From NCBI RefSeq assembly GCF_044772865.1, contig NZ_CP173029.1:2232001-2296000 (forward strand): a DNA stretch of 64,000 bases. Reading direction: 5' to 3'. Position 1 is the stretch's first letter, and each line of letters opens with the position of its first letter. Source of the stretch: Algirhabdus cladophorae (GTDB taxonomy: Bacteria; Pseudomonadota; Alphaproteobacteria; Rhodobacterales; Rhodobacteraceae). A program made the position numbers and the translations under genes. The notes under the pieces were generated by a model. That model saw only the letters and a list, made by a program, of their open reading frames with translations, did not search any database and was not told where the DNA came from. Below are positions 60,551 through 64,000 of this stretch, piece after piece.

Positions 60551-61099
60551 GCGTGCCGCGAGCCGGGCCCTATATATATCCACTGCAGTTAAACCGCCGT
60601 GTCGCTACTTGGCTGCTTCCGCCAAGGCCTGATCTAGGCTTATGAAGGTCCCGTTGCTGGCGATCCCATCAAACCTGCCCCTTGTTCGGTTTGGGGATAC
60701 GCTAAACACAGGTCGCCAGATTGCCCAGCATTTGCGACGCCTGCTATTCGAACCAAACAAAGTCATCCTTGCGGGTAGGTCCAGCATGGTGACGTTTTGC
60801 GTGTCCGCCGAGCTGGGGTTCAGCCTCCTTGCGCCCAAGCCACATCCAGCGAAGAACTGTCCAAGCAAATAAAACAGCAAATGGACGGCATTGCCCAAAC
60901 CGCAGTGAATTTCAACATGGTGGAAGTTGGGCGGGGATACGCAAACCCCGCACCCAGCTCGATACGCTGTGCGACGTGCCTTAGCCCCGTGAAAGGCACG
61001 ACCAATCTGTCGAAATTATCGCCTATTTCTTTAACTCTTCTTGCGTCGAACGGCTTACCTCATCATATTCGAATAAACGAATTTAACTGTGAGGCCGTC
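60551..61099. other. Intergenic region without a supportable gene
   Basis: 549 bases between the GcvA-like gene and the exported metallo-beta-lactamase operon. Open frames up to about 97 codons exist on both strands but none shows a recognisable protein or a good ribosome-binding site; the sequence may be decayed coding DNA. It contains a TATATATAT run near 60570 and, at its right end, the promoter and operator of the next operon. Confidence 0.45.
61067..61082. promoter_or_regulatory. ATTC-N8-GAAT box, possible SqrR/BigR-type operator
   Basis: ATTC (61067-61070), eight bases, GAAT (61079-61082), forming the longer repeat ATTCG-AATAAA-CGAAT. It fits the ATTC-N8-GAAT pattern reported for the persulfide-responsive ArsR-family repressor SqrR and relatives. 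A TTGCGT (61041-61046), 17 bases, CATATT promoter would place the box over the -10 region, 17 bases before the ATG of the first gene. Confidence 0.55.
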
Positions 61100-62014
61100 A
61101 TGAACCAAAGTCGACGAACTTTTCTCAAGCAAGGGGCCGGACTTTGCATGGCATCGTGTTTGCCCGGTCTCGTCCGCGCTGATCTTGCTCTTGGATCTGG
61201 TACGCTCACCACTGTGAGTGACGGCAATTTAACCCTTCCGGGCAGTTTCTTGTTCGACGCCATGCCGCAAGGCGAATTGAGCAGCATTTTGGCTGATTAC
61301 AATCTTGCCACGGATCAAATCACACCGGATTGTAACCTCGCCCTTTACCGCGATAGCGAAAGGACCGTTTTATTTGACGTAGGCTCTGGCCCGGATTTCA
61401 TGCCAACAGCCGGCACCATCGTGGACAGCCTTGAGGCGCTTGGCCTTGCCCCCGAGGATATTACCGATGTGGTTTTCACCCATGCCCACCCCGACCATAT
61501 CTGGGGCTTGCTTGATGATTTTGATGAGCCACTTTTTTACAACGCCAACTACATGATGGGCCGTGCAGAATGGGACTACTGGTGGAACCCGAACACCGTT
61601 TCCGAAATTGGCGAGGCCCGCGCGGCCTTTGCGGTTGGGGCAAAACGCAGGATGGAAGCGATCAAAGACATCGTTACCTTCTTTGAAGATGGTCAAGAGG
61701 TCCTACCCGGTATTGCGGCGCTGTCCACCCCCGGTCACACCCCCGGCCATATGGCCTTTGAAGTGCGCAGTGGATCCCGCGGTGCCTTGGTCTGTGGCGA
61801 TGCCATTGGCAACCATCACGTGGCGTTTCGCAAGCCAAATTGGTTGAGCGGTTCTGACCAAGATCCCGACACTGCGGTTGCAACGCGCAACATGCTGTTT
61901 GATCGCCTAACAGGCGAGGATTTGGCTGTGATAGGCTTTCATTTACCGCAAGGTGGCATTGGCCGCGTTGACAAAATGGGCGATGGGTTCGTCTTTGTTC
62001 CGGAGGACAGCTGA
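61100..62014 (+). CDS. Tat-exported metallo-beta-lactamase-fold hydrolase
   Basis: A 304-residue protein. The N-terminus MNQSRRTFLKQGAGLCMASCLPGLVRA is a Tat signal peptide with the S-R-R-x-F-L-K motif, so it is exported folded. The zinc site motif THAHPDHIWGLL is at about residues 127-138, with later ligands in LSTPGHTPGHMAFE, VCGDAIGNHHVAF and VIGFHLPQGG, typical of class B-like hydrolases of the MBL superfamily. ATG 61100 follows GTGAGG; the frame upstream to 60797 lacks any coding signal. It is the first gene of a four-gene operon of exported proteins and shares one base with the next gene (TGATG). Confidence 0.88.
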   Translation: MNQSRRTFLKQGAGLCMASCLPGLVRADLALGSGTLTTVSDGNLTLPGSFLFDAMPQGELSSILADYNLATDQITPDCNLALYRDSERTVLFDVGSGPDFMPTAGTIVDSLEALGLAPEDITDVVFTHAHPDHIWGLLDDFDEPLFYNANYMMGRAEWDYWWNPNTVSEIGEARAAFAVGAKRRMEAIKDIVTFFEDGQEVLPGIAALSTPGHTPGHMAFEVRSGSRGALVCGDAIGNHHVAFRKPNWLSGSDQDPDTAVATRNMLFDRLTGEDLAVIGFHLPQGGIGRVDKMGDGFVFVPEDS

Positions 62015-62961
62015 TGCTTTTGCGATCTCTTGCTGCCGCTTTGATGATCTGCACTGCCGCTGGTGCGGATGAGGATATTGCCGACCAATATCCGGGTTCG
62101 GCCCTTTATGCCAAACCCGTTGAAGTGATCCCAAACGTGTGGTCAGCCATTGGGGCCACAGCGCCACCTACTTATGAGAATGCAGGCCATAACAATAACC
62201 TCAGCTTTATTGTGACCGGTGACGGCGTGATCGTTATCAATGGCGGTGCGGCCTATATTCTGGCCAAAGCTTTGCACGATGAGATCAAGAAAATCACTGA
62301 TCAACCGGTCAAACTGGTGATCGACGAAAACGGGCAAGGCCACGCGGTCTTGGGCAATTCATACTGGTCCAAGCAAGGCGTCCCGATCTTGGCCCATGTG
62401 GATGCCAAGCACGAGATGGAAGAACGCGGGATAAATATCCTCGATGGGATGAAGCGATATAACCGCGACAAGGCTGAGGGCACTTTTCTGGCCTTTCCCA
62501 CCGAGACGTTTGAAGACAAACGTGTGATCGAAATGGGTGATTTCACGATAGAAGTTTTGTACCTCGGCCCCTCTCATAGTGCCGGGGACACGCAGGTCTG
62601 GCTGCCCGAGCAAAGCCTCGTCATTGCGGGTGACATGGCCTTTCACGAACGCATGCTGCCGATTTTTGAGGACACAATTGTCCTGGATTGGATCGAAACG
62701 TGGGACACTGAATTCGAAGCACTGGGGGCGACCTATGTTATTCCCGGCCATGGCCATCCGACGAATATGGCACAGGTCCGCAAGTATACCCGCGATTACT
62801 TGCTTTATTTGCGGGCACAAATTGGGGCACATTTGGACAATGGGGGTGACTTGGCCGAGGCCTATTACGTTGACCAATCGCCCTATGCGCAGCTGGATAC
62901 GTTTGAGGAATTGGCGACACGCAACGCAGGCCGTGTCTATGAACAGATGGAATTTGAATGA
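62014..62961 (+). CDS. Exported SoxH-like metallo-beta-lactamase-fold protein with altered zinc motif
   Basis: A 315-residue protein with signal peptide MLLRSLAAALMICTAAGADE. The fold matches the SoxH/quinoprotein-relay MBL group: VWSAIGATAPPTYENAGHNNNLSFIVTGDGVIVINGG, GPSHSAGDTQVWLPEQSLVIAGDMAFH and VIPGHGHPTNMAQV. The usual H-x-H-x-D-H is replaced by N-G-Q-G-H-A (DENGQGHAVLGN, about residues 104-115), so only one His remains in the first motif, while the later His, Asp and His ligands are kept. It may bind one metal or use a modified site. It is translationally coupled to both neighbours. Confidence 0.83.
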   Translation: MLLRSLAAALMICTAAGADEDIADQYPGSALYAKPVEVIPNVWSAIGATAPPTYENAGHNNNLSFIVTGDGVIVINGGAAYILAKALHDEIKKITDQPVKLVIDENGQGHAVLGNSYWSKQGVPILAHVDAKHEMEERGINILDGMKRYNRDKAEGTFLAFPTETFEDKRVIEMGDFTIEVLYLGPSHSAGDTQVWLPEQSLVIAGDMAFHERMLPIFEDTIVLDWIETWDTEFEALGATYVIPGHGHPTNMAQVRKYTRDYLLYLRAQIGAHLDNGGDLAEAYYVDQSPYAQLDTFEELATRNAGRVYEQMEFE

Positions 62962-63458
62962 CCGCGATATCCGCCCTTCCTTTCTTGATCGTTGACCGCC
63001 TACTCACCCTGATCATTGTCAGTGTCGCGGTGCTGATGTTGGCCTTGGGGCAAGCACAGGCAGAGGCGCCAATCCTGTCCGCGCCTGAGGCCGCGGACAA
63101 GATGCAGTCCAATGATATGATCGTGCTTGATATTCGCTCACCACAGGAGTGGGCCCAAACCGGTGTTGCCAAAGGCGCATGGCCCGTATCCATGCACCAA
63201 GCGGATTTTGGGCAACGACTAAATGTTATTTTGCAAAACTACCGCCCGGATCAGATTGCAATGATCTGCGCCACGGGCGGGCGCACAGCCTACATCATCG
63301 ACATTCTTGCCAAGAACAACATTTCGGGCGTGGCGGATGTCTCAGAAGGCATGATGGGCAATCCCAAAGGCCCGGGATGGATCGCTCGGGGTATGCCCGT
63401 CGTTTCGGACAAAGTCGCAAAAGCAGCCTATGAGACGGCCACAAAGGCTTGGAAATGA
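62958..63458 (+). CDS. Exported rhodanese-like protein
   Basis: A 166-residue rhodanese-domain protein with an N-terminal hydrophobic segment (LLTLIIVSVAVLMLALGQAQAEA) that is a signal peptide or anchor. The domain has VLDIRSPQEWAQTGVAKGAWPVSM and the active-site loop ICATGGRTAYI with Cys at about 104, then VADVSEGMMGNPKGPGWIARGMPV. Such enzymes move sulfane sulfur between thiol carriers. The ATG overlaps the stop of the SoxH-like gene, and its end overlaps the next rhodanese gene. Confidence 0.88.
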   Translation: MTAISALPFLIVDRLLTLIIVSVAVLMLALGQAQAEAPILSAPEAADKMQSNDMIVLDIRSPQEWAQTGVAKGAWPVSMHQADFGQRLNVILQNYRPDQIAMICATGGRTAYIIDILAKNNISGVADVSEGMMGNPKGPGWIARGMPVVSDKVAKAAYETATKAWK

Positions 63459-63871
63459 TACGCGTATCTGCCTTCACTGTCTGCTGTGGCTTGGCAAGCA
63501 GCTTGCACGCCGATCCAGTTCTGGAGGTCATACAGGACTATGCCGATTTTGCCCCCTATGACGCAGGAATAATTCTACCTGCCCAGCTGACCCCAGACAT
63601 CTTGGACAGCATCGCGTTTATCGACACGCGCACGGCGGACGAATTTGCCACGGATACGATCCCCGGTGCCACAAACATCGAATGGCGCAGTATATTTTCC
63701 CAACTTCAGGACATCCCCACAGACAAAAAGGTCGTGCTGTTTTGCAATACAGGCGCTTTGTCCGCCCAATCCGCGTTTGGACTGCGCGTGCTGGGGTACG
63801 AGAATGTGCTGCTGTTGCAAACGGGCTATTTGGGTTGGCTGGCGCAGCGCGCCGAAGCCTCACAGAATTAA
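63455..63871 (+). CDS. Exported rhodanese-like protein, second copy
   Basis: A 138-residue protein starting MIRVSAFTVCCGLASSLHADP, a short signal peptide. The rhodanese domain has FIDTRTADEFATDTIPGATNIEWRSI and the active loop VLFCNTGALSAQSAFGLRVLGYENVLLLQTGYLGWLAQ, with Cys at about 97. ATG 63455 overlaps the previous stop; a TTG at 63449 is less likely. Two different rhodaneses and two MBL proteins, all exported, suggest periplasmic sulfur handling. Its last 12 bases overlap the end of the convergent gene. Confidence 0.87.
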   Translation: MIRVSAFTVCCGLASSLHADPVLEVIQDYADFAPYDAGIILPAQLTPDILDSIAFIDTRTADEFATDTIPGATNIEWRSIFSQLQDIPTDKKVVLFCNTGALSAQSAFGLRVLGYENVLLLQTGYLGWLAQRAEASQN

Positions 63872-64000
63872 CGCAAACGCCAGATTTAATTCAGCGGCAA
63901 GCGGCTTACAGGCCAGCTGACACTGAAACCAAAGCGCCCCGAGCGCATCAATCAAATGATAAATATCCGCATCTGAATGCAGCGGCGTTGGGTGATCCGC
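63860..64000 (-). CDS. hemA: 3' end of 5-aminolevulinate synthase (partial)
   Basis: A minus-strand frame enters from the right edge and stops with TGA at 63862-63860, giving 46 C-terminal residues. TPLHSDADIYHLIDALGALW followed by FQCQLACKPLAA resembles the end of the alphaproteobacterial 5-aminolevulinate synthase (T-P-x-P-x-H-x-x-x-x-I-x-x-L-V-x-A-M-x-x-L-W-x-x-C-A-L in Rhodobacter). The enzyme condenses glycine and succinyl-CoA as the first step of heme synthesis. Only the tail is seen, so another alpha-oxoamine synthase is possible. Confidence 0.6.
   Translation of the reverse strand, partial: ADHPTPLHSDADIYHLIDALGALWFQCQLACKPLAAELNLAFALIL

Noticed and set aside
60605..60898. A 97-codon minus-strand frame as a transposase or small-protein remnant
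   Set aside because: No catalytic motif, inverted repeat or similarity to a transposase that I can name.

Overview
The window looks like chromosomal or large-replicon DNA of a marine alphaproteobacterium of the Rhodobacteraceae (roseobacter type). The inference rests on gene content and style: moderately GC-rich genes packed in operons whose stop and start codons overlap (ATGA or TGATG), a TRAP and a TTT (TctABC) solute transporter, a heterotetrameric sarcosine oxidase operon, a homoprotocatechuate (hpa) pathway, an RTX protein, and the tail of a probable 5-aminolevulinate synthase at the right edge. No rRNA, tRNA, CRISPR array, phage gene or intact insertion sequence was recognised.

Layout. 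1-8.1 kb: tail of a CheW-like gene, a flavin amine-oxidase-like protein coupled to a SAM-cyclase-AAA-TPR signalling protein, a convergent RTX protein, and a siderophore-interacting ferric reductase. 8.1-14.6 kb: a TRAP transporter divergent from a GntR regulator, an alkylsulfatase-like metallo-beta-lactamase protein and a double OsmC protein, with perfect palindromic operators between them. 14.6-20.7 kb: a tightly coupled hpaFED / aromatic amino acid decarboxylase / hpaG / hpaH operon. 20.7-24 kb: three SnoaL-like proteins divergent from a LysR gene. 24-26.4 kb: cupin, flavin amine oxidase and TetR. 26.4-28.8 kb: a DUF6502-type protein plus small lipoprotein, divergent from a VWA lipoprotein. 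28.8-32.6 kb: a FadR-type regulator divergent from an enolase-superfamily enzyme, a zinc alcohol dehydrogenase and an SDR (sugar-acid catabolism style). 32.6-44.5 kb: a P450 divergent from a one-carbon and methylamine operon (dimethylglycine-dehydrogenase-like, MttB-like, TetR, soxBDAG), then a LysR gene.

44.6-55.5 kb holds the most unusual locus: a nine-gene leftward operon with a TctBAC importer, a class I glutamine amidotransferase-like protein, a P450, a glutamine-synthetase-like ligase, a NicX-like pyridine-ring dioxygenase, an acyl-CoA-dehydrogenase-like flavoprotein lacking the usual catalytic Glu, and finally a three-domain SRPBCC-alpha/beta hydrolase-TetR fusion. Read together these suggest an uncharacterised catabolic route for an N-containing (probably N-heteroaromatic) compound, with enzyme and regulator joined in one chain.

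55.9-64 kb: a fused double ProW-like permease, a GcvT/DmdA-like protein with a GcvA-like LysR, and an exported-protein operon (two metallo-beta-lactamase-fold proteins and two rhodaneses) preceded by a box resembling the SqrR/BigR persulfide-sensor operator. All functions are read from sequence motifs by eye; no database search or experiment was run.
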